Shown: positions 1 through 14,738, numbered from the stretch's first letter. The stretch is DNA of 64,000 nt from Petrolisthes cinctipes (GCA_033782935.1 JAWQEG010000286.1:5283501-5347500); one strand, 5' to 3'. Notes: generated from the sequence alone by a model not told the origin. Numbers and translations are program-made.

Positions 1-1627
1 TATTTTCAAAATACAGGCCAAACCATGATAAAAATCGATATTTTAGGTGCCCAAAGACAATATGTGTATGCATCTTCTGTACCCGTATATTTCCCAAATT
101 CAGGCTCAAAACACCCGAAAATTCTCTATTTTTGGGTCCCAGAAGCAATCTGTACATTCCTACTCCGTGTTAGAGTATTTTCAAAATACAGGCCAAACCA
201 TGATGAAAATCGATATTTTAGGTGCCCAAAGACAATATGTGTATGCATCTTCTGTACCCGTATATTTCCCAAATTCAGGCTCAAAACACCCGAAAATTCG
301 ATATTTTTGGGTCCCAGAAGCGATCTGTACATGCCTACTCCTTGCTAGAATGTTTTCAAGATACAGACCCAAAACATGCTCAAAATCGATATTTTAGGTG
401 AACAAAGTCAATATGTGTATGCATGTTCTGTACCCGTTTATATCCCAAATTCAGGCACAAAACACCCAAAAATTCAATATTTTTGGGTCCCAGAAGCGAT
501 CTGTACATGCCTACTCCGTGTTAGAGTATTTTCAAAATACAGGCCAAAAACATGCTGAAAATCGATATTTTATGTGCCCAAAGTCAATATGTGCATGCAT
601 CTTCAGTACCCGTTTATATTTAAAATTCAGGCTCAAAACACAGGAAAATTCGATATTTTTGGGTCCCAGAAGCGATCTGTACATTCCTACTCCGTGTTAG
701 AGTATTTTCAAAATACAGACCAACCCATGATGAAAATCGATATTTTAGGTGCCCAAAGACAATATGTGTATGCATCTTCTATACCCGTATATTTCCCAAA
801 TTAAGGCTCAAAACACCCGAAAATTCGATATTTTTGGGTTTCAGAAGCGATCTGTACCTGCCTACTCAGTGCTAGAATGTTTTCAAGATACAGACCCAAA
901 ACATGCTCAAAATCGATATTTTAGGTGAACAAAGTCAATATGTGTATGCATGTTCTGTACCCGTTTATATCCCAAATTCATACTCAAAACACCCAAAAAT
1001 TCAATATTTTTGGGTCCCAGAAGCAATCTGTACATGCCTACTCAGTACTAGAATGTTTTCAAAATATATGCCCAAAACATGCTGAAAATCGATATTTTTG
1101 GTGCCCACAGTCGATATGTGCATGCATCTTCTGTACCCGTTTATATCTCAAATTCAGACTCAAAACACCCGAAAATTCGATATTTTTGGGTCCCAGAAGA
1201 GATCTGTACATGCCTACTCCGTGTTAGAGTATTTTCAAAATACAGGCCCAAAACATGCTGAAAATCGATATTTTAGGTGCCCAAAGTCAATATGTGCATG
1301 CATCTTCTGTACCCGTTTATATCTCAAATTCAGGCTCAAAACACCGGAAAATTCGATATTTTTGGGTCCCAGAAGCGATCTGTACATTCCTACTCCGTGT
1401 TAGAGTATTTTCAAAATACAGGCCAAACCATGATGAAAATCGATATTTTAGGTGCCCAAAGACAATATGTGTATGCATCTTCTGTACCCGTATATTTCCC
1501 AAATTCAGGCTCGAAACACCCGAAAATTCGATATTTTTGGGTCCCAGATGCGATCTGTACATGCCTACTCCTTGCTAGAATGTTTTCAAGATACAGACCC
1601 AAAACATGCTCAAAATCGATATTTTAG

Positions 1628-2330
1628 GTGAACAAAGTCAATATGTGTATGCATGTTCTGTACCCGTTTATATCCCAAATTCAGGCTCAAAACACCCAAA
1701 AATTCAATATTTTTGGGTCCCAGAAGCGATCTGTACATGCCTACTCAGTGTTAGAATGTTTTAAAAATATAGGCCCAAAACATGCTAAAAATCGATATTT
1801 TAGGTGCCCACAGTCGATATGTGCATGCATCTTCTGTACCCGTTTATATCTCAAATTCAGACTCAAAACACCCGAAAATTTGATATTTTTGTGTCCCAGA
1901 AGCGATCTGTACATGAGTACTCCGTGTTAGAGTATTTTCAAAATACAGGCCCAAAACATGCTGAAAATCGATATTTTAGGTGCCCAAAGTCAATATGTGC
2001 ATGCATCTTCTGTTCCCGTTTATATCTCAATTTCAGGCTCAAAACACCGGAAAATTCGATATTTTGGGGTCCCAGAAGCGATCTGTACATTCTTACTCCG
2101 TGTTAGAGCATTTTCAAAATACAGGCCAAACCATAATGAAAATCGATACTTTAGGTGCCCAAAGACAATATGTGTATGCATCTTCTGTACCCGTATATTT
2201 CCCAAATTCAGGCTCAAAACACCCGAAAATTCGATATTTTTGGGTCCCAGAAGCGATCTGTACATGCCTACTCCTTGCTAGAATGTTTTCAAGATACAGA
2301 CCCAAAACATGCTCAAAATCGATATTTTAG
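1628..2330. repeat. HOR copy (703 bp), first of a near-identical tandem pair
   Basis: One a-b-c-d period. It matches 2331-3033 almost base for base at an offset of exactly 703 bp. The differences I noticed are single substitutions, for example GCATGTTCTG against GCATATTCTG, and TTTGTGTCCC against TTTGGGTCCC. The phase chosen for the boundary is arbitrary. Confidence 0.85.
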
Positions 2331-3033
2331 GTGAACAAAGTCAATATGTGTATGCATATTCTGTACCCGTTTATATCCCAAATTCAGGCTCAAAACACCC
2401 AAAAATTCAATATTTTTGGGTCCCAGAAGCGATCTGTACATGCCTACTCAGTGTTAGAATGTTTTAAAAATATAGGCCCAAAACATGCTAAAAATCGATA
2501 TTTTAGGTGCCCACAGTCGATATGTGCATGCATCTTCTGTACCCGTTTATATCTCAAATTCAGACTCAAAACACCCGAAAATTTGATATTTTTGGGTCCC
2601 AGAAGCGATCTGTACATGAATACTCCGTGTTAGAGTATTTTCAAAATACAGGCCCAAAACATGCTGAAAATCGATATTTTAGGTGCCCAAAGTCAATATG
2701 TGCATGCATCTTCTGTACCCGTTTATATCTCAATTTCAGGCTCAAAACACCGGAAAATTCGATATTTTGGGGTCCCAGAAGCGATCTGTACATTCTTACT
2801 CCGTGTTAGAGCATTTTCAAAATACAGGCCAAACCATAATGAAAATCGATACTTTAGGTGCCCAAAGACAATATGTGTATGCATCTTCTGTACCCGTATA
2901 TTTCCCAAATTCAGGCTCAAAACACCCGAAAATTCGATATTTTTGGGTCCCAGAAGCGATCTGTACATGCCTACTCCTTGCTAGAATGTTTTCAAGATAC
3001 AGACCCAAAACATGCTCAAAATCGATATTTTAG
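2331..3033. repeat. HOR copy (703 bp), second of a near-identical tandem pair
   Basis: Direct repeat of 1628-2330. A third copy starts at 3034 and keeps the a-b-c-d order until ~3736, where the next unit lacks monomer type a. Confidence 0.85.
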
Positions 3034-6000
3034 GTGAACAAAGTCAATATGTGTATGCATATTCTGTACCCGTTTATATCCCAAATTCAGGCTCAAAACA
3101 CCCAAAAATTCAATATTTTTGGGTCCCAGAAGCGATCTGTACATGCCTACTCAGTGTTAGAATGTTTTAAAAATATAGGCCCAAAACATGCTAAAAATCG
3201 ATATTTTAGGTGCCCACAGTCGATATGTGCATGCATCTTCTGTACCCATTTATATCTCAAATTCAGACTCAAAACACCCGAAAATTCGATATTTTTGGGT
3301 CCCAGAAGCGATCTGTACAAGCCTACTCCGTGTTAGAGTATTTTCAAAATACAGGCCCAAAACATGCTGAAAATCGATATTTTAGGTGCCCAAAGTCAAT
3401 ATGTGCATGCATCTTCTGTACCCGTTTATATCTCAAATTCAGGCTCAAAACACCGGAAAATTCGATATTTTTGGGTCCCAGAAGCGATCTGTACATTCCT
3501 ACTCCGTGTTAGAGTATTTTCAAAATACAGGCCAAACCATGATGAAAATCGATATTTTAGGTGCCCAAAGACAATATGTGTATGCATCTTCAGTACCCGT
3601 ATATTTCCCAAATTAAAGCTCAAAACACCCGAAAATTCGATATTTTTGGGTCCCAGAAGCGATCTGTACATGCCTACTCAGTGCTAGAATGTTTTCAAAA
3701 TATAGGCCCAAAACATGCTAAAAATCGATATTTTAGGTGCCCTCAGTCGATATGTGCATGCATCTTCTGTACCCATTTATATCTCAAATTCAGACTCAAA
3801 ACACCCGAGAATTCGATATTTTTGGGTCCCAGAAGCGATCTGTACAAGCCTACTCCGTGTTAGAGTATTTTCAAAATACAGGCCCATAACATGCTGAAAA
3901 TCGATATTTTAGGTGCCCAAAGTCAATATGTGCATGCATCTTCGGTACCCGTTTATATCTCAAATTCAGGCTCAAAACACCGGAAAATTCGATATTTTTG
4001 AGTCCCAGAAGCGATCTGTACATTCCTACTCCGTGTTAGAGTATTTTCAAAATACAGGCCAAACCATGATGAAAATCGATATTTTAGGTGCCCAAAGACA
4101 ATATGTGTATGCATCTTCTGTACCCGTATATTTCCCAAATTCAGGCTCAAAACACCCGAAAATTCGATATTTTAGTGTCCCAGAAGCGATCTGTACATGC
4201 CTACTCCTTGCTAGAATGTTTTCAAGATACAGACCCAAAACATGCTCAAAATCGATATTTTATGTGAACAAAGTCAATATGTGTATGCATGTTCTGTACC
4301 CGTTTATATCCCAAATTCAGGCTCAAAACACCCAAAAATTAAATATTTTTGGGTCCCAGAAGCGATCTGTAGATGCCTACTCAGTACTAGAATGTTTTCA
4401 AAATATAGGCTCAAAACATGCTGAAAATCGATATTTTAGGTGCCGAAAGTCAATATGTGCATGCATCTTCTGTACCCGTTTATATCTCAAATTCAGGCTC
4501 AAAACTCCGGAAAATTCGATATTTTTGGGTCCCAGAAGCGATCTGTACATTCCTACTCCGTGTTAAAGTATTTTCAATATACAGGCCAAACCATAATGAA
4601 AATTGATATTTTAGGTGCCCAAAGACAATATGTGTATGCATCTTCTGTACCCGTATATTTCCCAAATTCAGGCTCAAAACACCCGAAAATTCGATATTTT
4701 AGTGTACCAGAAGCGATCTGTACATGCCTACTCCTTGCTAGAATGTTTTCAAGATACAGACCCAAAACATGCTCAAAATCGATATTTTAGGTGAACAAAG
4801 TCAATATGTGTATGCATGTTCTGTACCCGTTTATATCCCAAATTCAGGCTCAAAACACCCAAAAATTCAATATTTTTAGGTCCCAGAAGCGATCTGTACA
4901 TGCCTACTCAGTGCTAGAATGTTTTCAAAATATAGGCCCAAAACATGCTAAAAATCGATATTTTAGGTGCCCACAGTCGATATGTGCATGCATCTTCTGT
5001 ACCCGTTTATATCTCAAATTCAGACTCAAAACACCTGAAAATTCGAAATTTTTGGGTCCCAGAAGCGATCTGTACATGCCTACTCCGTGTTAGAGTATTT
5101 TCAAAATACAGGCCCAAAACATGCTGAAAATCGATATTTTAGGTGCCCAAAGTCAATATGTGCATGCATCTTCTGTACCCGTTTATATCTCAAATTCAGG
5201 CTCAAAACACCGGAAAATTCGATATTTTTGGGTCCCAGAAGCGATCTGTACATTCCTACTCCGTGTTAGAGTATTTTCAAAATACAGGCCAAACCATAAT
5301 GAAAATCGATATTTTAGGTGCCCAAAGACAATATGTGTATGCATCTTCTGTACCCGTATATTTCCCAAATTCAGGCTCAAAACACCCGAAAATTCGATAT
5401 TTTAGTGTCCCAGAAGCGATCTGTACATGCCTACTCCTTGCTAGAATGTTTTCAAGATACAGACCCAAAACATGCTCTAAATCGATATTTTAGGTGAACT
5501 AAGTCAATATGTGTATGCATGTTCTGTACCCGTTTATATCCAAAATTCAGGCTCAAAACACCCAATAATTCAATATTTTTAGGTCCCAGAAGCGATCTGT
5601 ACATGCCTACACAGTGTTAGAATGTTTTCAAAATATAGGCCCAAAACATGCTAAAAATCGATATTTTAGGTGCCCACAGTCGATATGTGCATGCATCTTC
5701 TGTACCCGTTTATATCTCAAATTCTGACTCAAAACACCCGAAAATTCGATATTTTTGGGTCCCAGAAGCGATCTGTACATGCCTTCTCCGTGTTAGAGTA
5801 TTTTCAAAATACAGGCCCAAAACAGGCTGAAAATCGATATTTTAGGTGCCCAAAGTCAATATGTGCATGCATCTTCTGTACCCGTTTATATCTCAAATTC
5901 AGGCTCAAAACACCGGGAAATTCGATATTTTTGGGTCACAAAAGCGATCTGTACATTCCTACTCCGTGTTAGAGTATTTTCAAAATACAGGCCAAACCAT

Positions 6001-9000
6001 GATGAAAATCGATATTTTAAGTGCTCAAAGACAATATGTGTATGCATCTTCCGTACCCGTATATTTCCCAAATTCATTCTCACACCACCCGAAAATTCGA
6101 TATTTTTGGGTCCCAGAAGCGATCTGTACATGCCTACTCCGTGTTAGAGTATTTTCAAAATACAGGCCCAAAACATGCTGAAAATCGATATTTTAGGTAC
6201 CCAAAGTCAATATGTGCATGCATCTTCTGTACCCGTTTATATCTCAAATTCAGGCTCAAAACACCCAAAAATTCAATATTTTTGGGTCCCACAAGCGATC
6301 TGTACATGCCTACTCAGTGCTAGAATGTTTTCAAAATATAGGCCCAAAACATGCTAAAAACCGATATTTTAGGTGCCCACAGTCGATATGTGCATGCATC
6401 TTCTGTACCCGTTTATATCTCAAATTCAGACTCAAAACACCCGAAAATTCGATATTTTTGGGTCCCAGAAGCGATCTGTACATGCCTACTCCGTGTTAGA
6501 GTATTTTCAAAATACAGGCCCAAAACATGCTGAAAATCGATATTTTAGGTGCACAAAGTAAATATGTGCATGCATCTTCTGTACCCGTTTATATCACAAA
6601 TTCAGGCTCAAAACACCGGAAAATTGGATATTTTTGGGTCCCAGAAGCGATCTGTACATTCCTACTCCGTGTTAGAGTATTTTCAAAATACAGGCCAAAC
6701 CATGATGAAAATCGATATTTTAGGTGCCCAAAGACAATATGTGTATGCATCTTCTGTACCCGTATATTTCCCAAATTCAGGCTCAAAACACCCGAAAATT
6801 CGATATTTTAGTGTCCCAGAAGCGATCTATACATGCCTACTCCTTGCTAGAATGTTTTCAAGATACAGACCCAAAACATTCTCAAAATCGATATTTTAGG
6901 TGAACAAAGTCAATATGTGTATGCATGTTCTGTACCCGTTTATATCCCAAATTCAGGCTCAAAACACCCAAAAATTCAATATTTTTAGGTCCCAGAAGCG
7001 ATCTGTACATGCCTACTCAGTGCTAGAATGTTTTCAAAATATAGGCCCAAAACATGCTAAAAATCGATATTTTAGGTGCCCACAGTCGATATGTGCATGT
7101 ATCTTCTGTACCCGTTTATATCTCAAATTCAGACTCAAAACACCCGAAAATTCGATATTTTTGGGTCCCAGAAGCGATCTGTACATTCCTACTCCGTGTT
7201 AGAGTATTTTCAAAATACAGGCCAAACCATGATAAAAATCGATATTTTAGGTGCCCAAAGACAATATGTGTATGCATCTTCTGTACCCGTATATTTCCCA
7301 AATTCAGGCTCAAAACACCCGAAAATTCGATATTTTTGGGTCCCAGAAGCGATCTGTACATGCCTACTCCTTGCTAGAATGTTTTCAAGATACAGACCCA
7401 AAACATGCTCAAAATCGTTATTTTAGGTGAACAAAGTCAATATGTGTATGCATGTTCTGTACCCGTTTATATCCCAAATTCAGGCTCAAAACACCCGAAA
7501 ATTCAATATTTTTGGGTCCCAGAAGCGATCTGTACATGCCTACTCAGTGCTAGAATGTTTTCAAAATATAGGCCCAAAACATGCTAAAAATCTATGTTTG
7601 GGGTGCCCAAAGTCGATATGTGCATGCATCTTCTGCACCCGTTTATATCTCAAATTAAGGCTCAAAACACCCAAAAATTCGATATTTTTGGGTCCCAGAA
7701 GCGATTTGTACATGCCTACTCCGTGTTAGAGTATTTTCAAAATATAGGCCAAACCATGATGAAAATCGATATTTTAGGTGCACAAAGACAATATGTGTAT
7801 GCATCTTCTGTACCCGTATATTTCCCAAATTAAGGCTCAAAACACCCGAAAATTCGATATTTTTGGGTCCCAGAAGCGATCTGTATATGCCTACTCCGTG
7901 TTAGAGTATTTTCAAAATACAGGCCCAAAACATGCTGAAAATCGATATTTTAGGTGCCCAAAGTCAATATGTGCATGCATCTACTGTACCCGTTTATATC
8001 TCAAATTCAGGCCCAAAAAACCGGAAAATTCGATATTTTTGGGTCCCAGAAGCGATCTGTACATTCCTACTCCGTGTTAGAGTATTTTCAAAATATAGGC
8101 CAAACCATGATGAAAATCGATATTTTAGGTGCCCAAAGACAATATGTGTATGCATCTTCTGTATCCGTATATTTCCCAAATTCAGGCTCAAAACACACGA
8201 AAATTCGATATTTTTGTGTCCCAGAAGCGATCTGTACATGCCTACTCCGTGTTAGAGTATTTTCAAAATACAGGCCCAAAACATGCTCAAAATCGATATT
8301 TTAGGTGCTCAAAGTCAATATGTGCATTCATCTTTTGTACCCGTTTATATCTCAAATTCCGGCTCAAAAAACCGGAAAATTCGATATTTTTGGGTCCCAG
8401 AAGCGATCTGTACATTCCTACTCCGTGTTAGAGTGTTTTCAAAATACAGGCCAAACCATGATGAAAATCGATATTTTAGGTGCCCAAAGACAATATGTGT
8501 ATGCATCTTCTGTACCCGTATATTTCCCAAATTAAGGCTCAAAACACCCTAAAATTCGATATTTTTGGGTCCCAGAAGCGATCTGTGCATGCCTACTCCT
8601 TGCTAGAATGTTTTCAAGATACAGACCAAAAACATGCTCAAAATCGATATTTTAGGTGAACAAAGTCAATATGTGTATGCATGTTCTGTACCCGTTTATA
8701 TCCCAAATTCAGGCTCAAAACACCCCAAAATTCGATATTTTTGGGTCCCAGAAGCGATCTGTACATGCCTACTCAGTGCTAGAATGTTTTCAAAATATAG
8801 GCCCAAAACATGCTAAAAATCGAAATTTTAGGTGCCCACAGTCGATATGTGCATGCATCTTCTGTACCCGTTTATATCTCAAATTCAGACTCAAAACACC
8901 AGAAAATTCGATATTTTTGGGTCCCAGAAGCGATCTGTACATGCCTACTCCGTGTTAGAGTATTTTCAAAATACAGGCCCAAAACATGCTGAAAATCGAT

Positions 9001-9457
9001 ATTTTAGGTGACCAAAGTCAATATGTGCATGCATCTTCTGTACCCGTTTATATCTCAAATTCAGGCTCAAAACACCGGAAAATTCGATATTTTTGGGTCC
9101 CAGAAGCGATCTGTACATTCCTACTCCGTGTTAGAGTATTTTCAAAATACAGGCCAAACCATAATGAAAATCGATATTTTAGGTGCCCAAAGACAATATG
9201 TGTATGCATCTTCTGTACCCGTATATTTCCCAAATTCAGGCTCAAAACACCCGAAAATTCGATATTTTAGTGTCCCAGAAGCGATCTGTACATGCCTACT
9301 CAGTGCTAGAATGTTTTCAAAATATAGGCCCAAAACATGCTAAAAATCGATATTTTAGGTGCCCACAGTCGATATGTGCATGCATCTTCTGTACCCATTT
9401 ATATCTCAAATTCAGACTCAAAACACCCGAGAATTCGATATTTTTGGGTCCCAGAAG

Positions 9458-10610
9458 CGATCTGTACAAGCCTACTCCGTGTTAGAGTATTTTCAAAATA
9501 CAGGCCAAAAACATGCTGAAAATCGATATTTTAGGTGCCCAAAGTCAATATGTGCATGCATCTTCGGTACCCGTTTATATCTCAAATTCAGGCTCAAAAT
9601 ACCGGGAAATTCGATATTTTTGGGTCCCAGAAGCGATCTGTACATTCCTACTCCGTGTTAGAGTATTTTCAAAATACAGGCCAAACTATGATGAAAATCG
9701 ATATTTTAGGTGCCCAAAGACAATATGTGTATGCATCTTCTGTACCCGTATATTTCCCAAATTCAGGCTCAAAACACCCGAAAATTCGATATTTTAGTGT
9801 CCCAGAAGCGATCTGTACATGCCTACTCCTTACTAGAATGTTTTCAAGATACAGACCCAAAACATGCTCAAAATCGATATTTTAGGTGAACAAAGTCAAT
9901 ATGTGTATGCATGTTCTGTACCCGTTTATATCCCAAATTCAGGCTCAAAACACCCAAAAATTCAATATTTTTGGGTCCCAGAAGCGATCTGTACATGCCT
10001 ACTCAGTACTAGAATGTTTTCAAAATATAGGCTCAAAACATGCTGAAAATCGATATTTTAGGTGAACACAGTCGATATGTGCATGCATCTTCTGTACCCG
10101 TTTATATCTCAAATTCAGACTCAAAACACCCGAAAATTCGATATTTTTGGGTCCCAGAAACGATCTGTACATGCCTACTCCGTGTTAGAGTATTTTCAAA
10201 ATACAGGCCCAAAACATGCTGAAAATCGATATTTTAGGTGCCCAAAGACAATATGTGTATGCATCTTCTGTACCCGTATATTTCCCAAATTCAGGCTCAA
10301 AACACCCGAAAATTCGATATTTTTGGGTTCCACAAGCGATCTGTACATGCCTACTCCTTGCTAAAATGTTTTCAAGATACAGACCCAAAACATGCTCAAA
10401 ATCGATATTTTAGGTGAACAAAGTCAATATGTTTATGCATGTTCTGTACCCGTTTATATCCCAAATTCAGGCTCAAAACACCCAAAAATTCAATATTTTT
10501 GAGTCCCAGAAGCAATCTGTACATGCCTACTCAGTGCTAGAATGTTTTCAAAATATAGGCTCAAAACATGCTGAAAATCGATATTTTAGGTGCCCTAAGT
10601 CAATATGTGT
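9458..10610. repeat. Segmental satellite duplication A, copy 1
   Basis: This stretch recurs at 11393-12720. The first ~790 bp match at an offset of 1935 bp (11 monomers), including rare variants such as CAAAATACCGGGAAATTCG and CAGGCCAAACTATGATG. From ~10248 the offset becomes 2110 bp (12 monomers), so the second copy carries one extra monomer. Boundaries are approximate. Confidence 0.8.
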
Positions 10611-11391
10611 ATGTATCTTCTGTACCCGTTTATATCCCAAATTAATGCTCAAAACAGCCGAAAATTCGATATTTTTGGTTCCCAGAAGCGATCTGTACAT
10701 GCCGACTCTGCTAGAAGATTTAAAAAAAAAATAGGCCCAAAACATGTAAAAATCGATATTTTAGGTGCCCAAAGTCGATTTGTGCATGCATCTTTTGTAC
10801 CCGTTTATATCTCAATTTCAGGCTCAAAACACCCGAAAATTCGATATTTGAGGGTCCCAGAAGAGATCTGTACATCCCTACTGCGTGTTAGAGTATTTTC
10901 AAAATACAGGCCCAAAACAAGCTGAAAATCGATATTTTAGGTGCCCAAAGTCAATATGTGTATGCATCTTCTGTACCCGTTTATATCCCAAATTCAGACT
11001 CAAAACACCAGAAAATTCGATTTTTTTGGGTCCCTGAAGCGGTCTGTATATGCCTACTCAGTGCCAGAATATTTAAAGAAAAATAGGCCCAAAACATGCT
11101 AAAAATCGATATTTTAGTTGTCCAAAGTCAATATGCGCATGCACATTCTGTACCCGTTTATATCTCAAATTCATTCTCAAAACACCCGAAAATTCGATAT
11201 TTTTGGGTCCCAGAAGCGATCTGTTCATGCCGACTCAGTGCTAGAATATTTAAAACAAAATAGACCCAAAACATGTAAAAATCGATATTTTAGGTGCCCA
11301 AAGTCAATATGTGTATGCATCTTCTGTACCCGTTTATATTCCAAATTCAGGTTCAAAACACCCGAAAATTCGATATTTTTGGGTCCCAGAA
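10563..11391. repeat. Segmental satellite duplication B, copy 1
   Basis: About 830 bp that recur at 18473-19301 (offset 7910 bp, 45 monomers). Shared rare features include CAAATTAATGCTCAAAACAG, the linker CTGCTAGAAGATTTAAAAAA, TTTGAGGGTCCCAGAAGAGA and CGATTTTTTTGGGTCCCTG. Long-range copying inside the array is implied, because the intervening 7 kb are of other types. Confidence 0.8.
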
Positions 11392-11392
11392 G

Positions 11393-12720
11393 CGATCTGT
11401 ACAAGCCTACTCCGTGTTAGAGTATTTTCAAAATACAGGCCAAAAACATGCTGAAAATCGATATTTTAGGTGCCCAAAGTCAATATGTGCATGCATCTTC
11501 GGTACCCGTTTATATCTCAAATTCAGGCTCAAAATACCGGGAAATTCGATATTTTTGGGTCCCAGAAGCGATCTGTACATTCCTACTCCGTGTTAGAGTA
11601 TTTTCAAAATACAGGCCAAACTATGATGAAAATCGATATTTTAGGTGCCCAAAGACAATATGTGTATGCATCTTCTGTACCCGTATATTTCCCAAATTCA
11701 GGCTCAAAACACCCGAAAATTCGATATTTTAGTGTCCCAGAAGCGATCTGTACAGGCCTACTCCTTACTAGAATGTTTTCAAGATACAGACCCAAAACAT
11801 GCTCAAAATCGATATTTTAGGTGAACAAAGTCAATATGTGTATGCATGTTCTGTACCCGTTTATATCCCAAATTCAGGCTCAAAACACCCAAAAATTCAA
11901 TATTTTTGGGTCCCAGAAGCGATCTGTACATGCCTACTCAGTACTAGAATGTTTTCAAAATATAGGCTCAAAACATGCTGAAAATCGATATTTTAGGTGA
12001 ACACAGTCGATATGTGCATGCATCTTCTGTACCCGTTTATATCTCAAATTCAGACTCAAAACACCCGAAAATTCGATATTTTTGGGTCCCAGAAACGATC
12101 TGTACATGCCTACTCCGTGTTAGAGTATTTTCAAAATACAGGCCCAAAACATGCTGAAAATCGATATTTTAGGTGCCCAAAGTCAATATGTGCATGCATC
12201 TTCTGTACCCGTTTATATCTCAAATTCAGGCTCAAAACACCCGAAAATTCGATATTTTTGGGTCCCAGAAGCGATCTGTACATTCCTACTCCGTGTTAGA
12301 GTATTTTCAAAATACAGGCCAAACCATGATGAAAATCGATATTTTAGGTGCCCAAAGACAATATGTGTATGCATCTTCTGTACCCGTATATTTCCCAAAT
12401 TCAGGCTCAAAACACCCGAAAATTCGATATTTTTGGGTCCCACAAGCGATCTGTACATGCCTACTCCTTGCTAAAATGTTTTCAAGATACAGACCCAAAA
12501 CATGCTCAAAATCGATATTTTAGGTGAACAAAGTCAATATGTTTATGCATGTTCTGTACCCGTTTATATCCCAAATTCAGGCTCAAAACACCCAAAAATT
12601 CAATATTTTTGAGTCCCAGAAGCGATCTGTACATGCCTACTCAGTGCTAGAATGTTTTCAAAATATAGGCTCAAAACATGCTGAAAATCGATATTTTAGG
12701 TGCCCAAAGTCAATATGTGT
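11393..12720. repeat. Segmental satellite duplication A, copy 2
   Basis: Second copy of 9458-10610 with one additional ~175-bp monomer near 12180-12357. The two copies share private substitutions not seen in neighbouring monomers, which points to a recent multi-monomer duplication rather than ordinary monomer similarity. Confidence 0.8.
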
Positions 12721-14034
12721 ATGCATCTTCTGTACCCGTTTATATCCCAAATTCATGCTCAAAACACCCGAAAATTCGATATTTTTGGGTCCCAGAAGCG
12801 ATCTGTACATGCCGACTCAGTGCTAGAATATTTAAAAAAATCGGCCCAAATCATGTAAAAATCGATATTTTAGGTGCCCAAAGTCGATATGTGCATGCAT
12901 CTTCTGTACCCGTTTATATCTCAAATTCAGACACAAAACACCCTAAAATTCGATATTTTTGGGTCCCAGAAGCGATCTGTACATGCCTACTCAGTGCTAG
13001 AATGTTTTCAAAATATAGTCCCAAAACATGCTAAAAATCGATATTTTAGGTGCCCACAGTCGATATGTGCATGCATCTTCTGTACCCGTTTATATCTCAA
13101 ATTCTGACTCAAAACACCCGAAAATTCGATATTTTTGGGTCCCAGAAGCGATCTGTACATGCCTACTCCGTGTTAGAGTATTTTCAAAATACAGGCCCAA
13201 AACATGCTGAAAATCGATATTTTAGGTGCCCAAATTCAATATGTGCATGCATCTTCTGTACCCGTTTATATCTCAAATTCAGGCTCAAAACACCCGAAAA
13301 TTCGAAATTTTTGGGTCCCAGAAGCGATCAGTACATTCCTACTCCGTGTTTGAGTATTTTCAAAATACAGGCCAAACCATGATGAAAATCGATATTTTAG
13401 GTGCCCAAAGACAATATGTGTATGCATCTTCTGTACCCGTATATACCCAAATTCAGGCTCAAAACACCCGAAAATTCGATATTTTTGGGTCTCAGAAGCG
13501 ATCTGTACAAGCCTACTCCTTGCTAGAATGTTTTCAAGATACAGACCCAAAACATGCTAAAAATCGATATTTTAGGTGCCCATAGTCGATATGTGCATGC
13601 ATCTTCTGTACCCGATTATATCTCAAATTCTGACTCAAAACACCCGAAAATTCGATATTTTTGGGTCCCAGAAGCGATCTGTACATGCCTACTCCGTGTT
13701 AGAGTATTTTCAAAATACAGGCCCAAAACATGCTGAAAATCGATATTTTAGGTGCCCAAATTCAATATGTGCATGCATCTCCTGTACCCGTTTATATCTC
13801 AAATTTAGGCTCAAAACACCGGACAATTCGAAATTTTTGAGTCCCAGAAGCGATCAGTACATTCCTACTCCGTGTTTGAGTATTTTCAAAATACAGGCCA
13901 AACCATGATGAAAATCGATATTTTAGGTGCCCAAAGACAATATGTGTATGCATCTTCTGTACCCGTATATTTCCCAAATTCAGGCTCAAAACACCCGAAA
14001 ATTCGATATTTTTGGGTCTCAGAAGCGATCTGTA

Positions 14035-14738
14035 CATGCCTACTCCTTGCTAGAATGTTTTCAAGATACAGACCCAAAACATGCTAAAAATCGATATTTT
14101 AGGTGCCCACAGTCGATATGTGAATGCATCGTCTGTACCTGTTTATATCTCAAATTCAGACTCAAAACACCCTAAAATTCGATATTTTTGGGTCCCCGAA
14201 GCGATCTGTACATGCCTACTCAGTGCTAGAATGTTTTCAAAATATAGGCCCAAAACATGCTAAAAATAGATATTTTAGGTGCCCACAGTCGATATGTGCA
14301 TGCATCTTCTGTACCCGTTTATATCTCAAATTCAGACTCAAAACACCCGAAAATTCGATATTTTTGGGTCCCAGAAGCGATCTGTACAAGCCTACAAAGT
14401 GCTATAATGTTTTCAAAATATAGGCCCAAAACATGCTAAAAATCGATATTTTAGGTGCCCACAGTCGATATGTGCATGCATCTTCTGTACCAGTTTATAT
14501 CCCAAATTCAGGCTCAAAACACCCGAAAATTCAATATTTTTGGGTCCCAGAAGCGATCGGTATATGCCTACTCAGTGCCAGAATATTTTCAAAATATAGG
14601 CCCAAAACATGCTAAAAATCGATGTTTTGGGTGCCCAAAGTCGATATGTGCATGCATCTTCTGTACCCGTTTATATCTCAAATTCAGGCTCAAAACACCC
14701 GAAAACTCGATATTTTAGTGTCCCATAAGCGATCTGTA
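14035..14738. repeat. Tandem 704-bp four-monomer block, copy 1
   Basis: Immediately repeated at 14739-15442 with an offset of 704 bp. Shared private variants include TGTGAATGCATCGTCTGTAC, AAAAATAGATATTTTAGGTG and CTACAAAGTGCTATAATG. It is a different four-monomer combination from the c-d-a-b HOR to the left. Confidence 0.8.

Larger units (their letters stand above)
1277..7600. repeat. Four-monomer higher-order repeat domain (703 bp, c-d-a-b)
   Basis: Four monomer variants cycle here and can be told apart by diagnostic bases after the first TCGATATTTT box. Type a has GTGAACAAAG; type b has GTGCCCACAGTCGATATG; type c has CCAAAGTCAATATGTGC plus CACCGGAAAATT; type d has CCAAAGACAATATGTGTATG plus GTATATTTCCC. 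The order c-d-a-b repeats every 703 bp (three units of 176 and one of 175). Single monomers are skipped in places: d is followed directly by b near 3.73 kb, a by c near 4.43 kb, and b by d near 7.24 kb. Similar types continue more loosely to ~10 kb. This is the signature of unequal exchange within an HOR. Confidence 0.85.
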
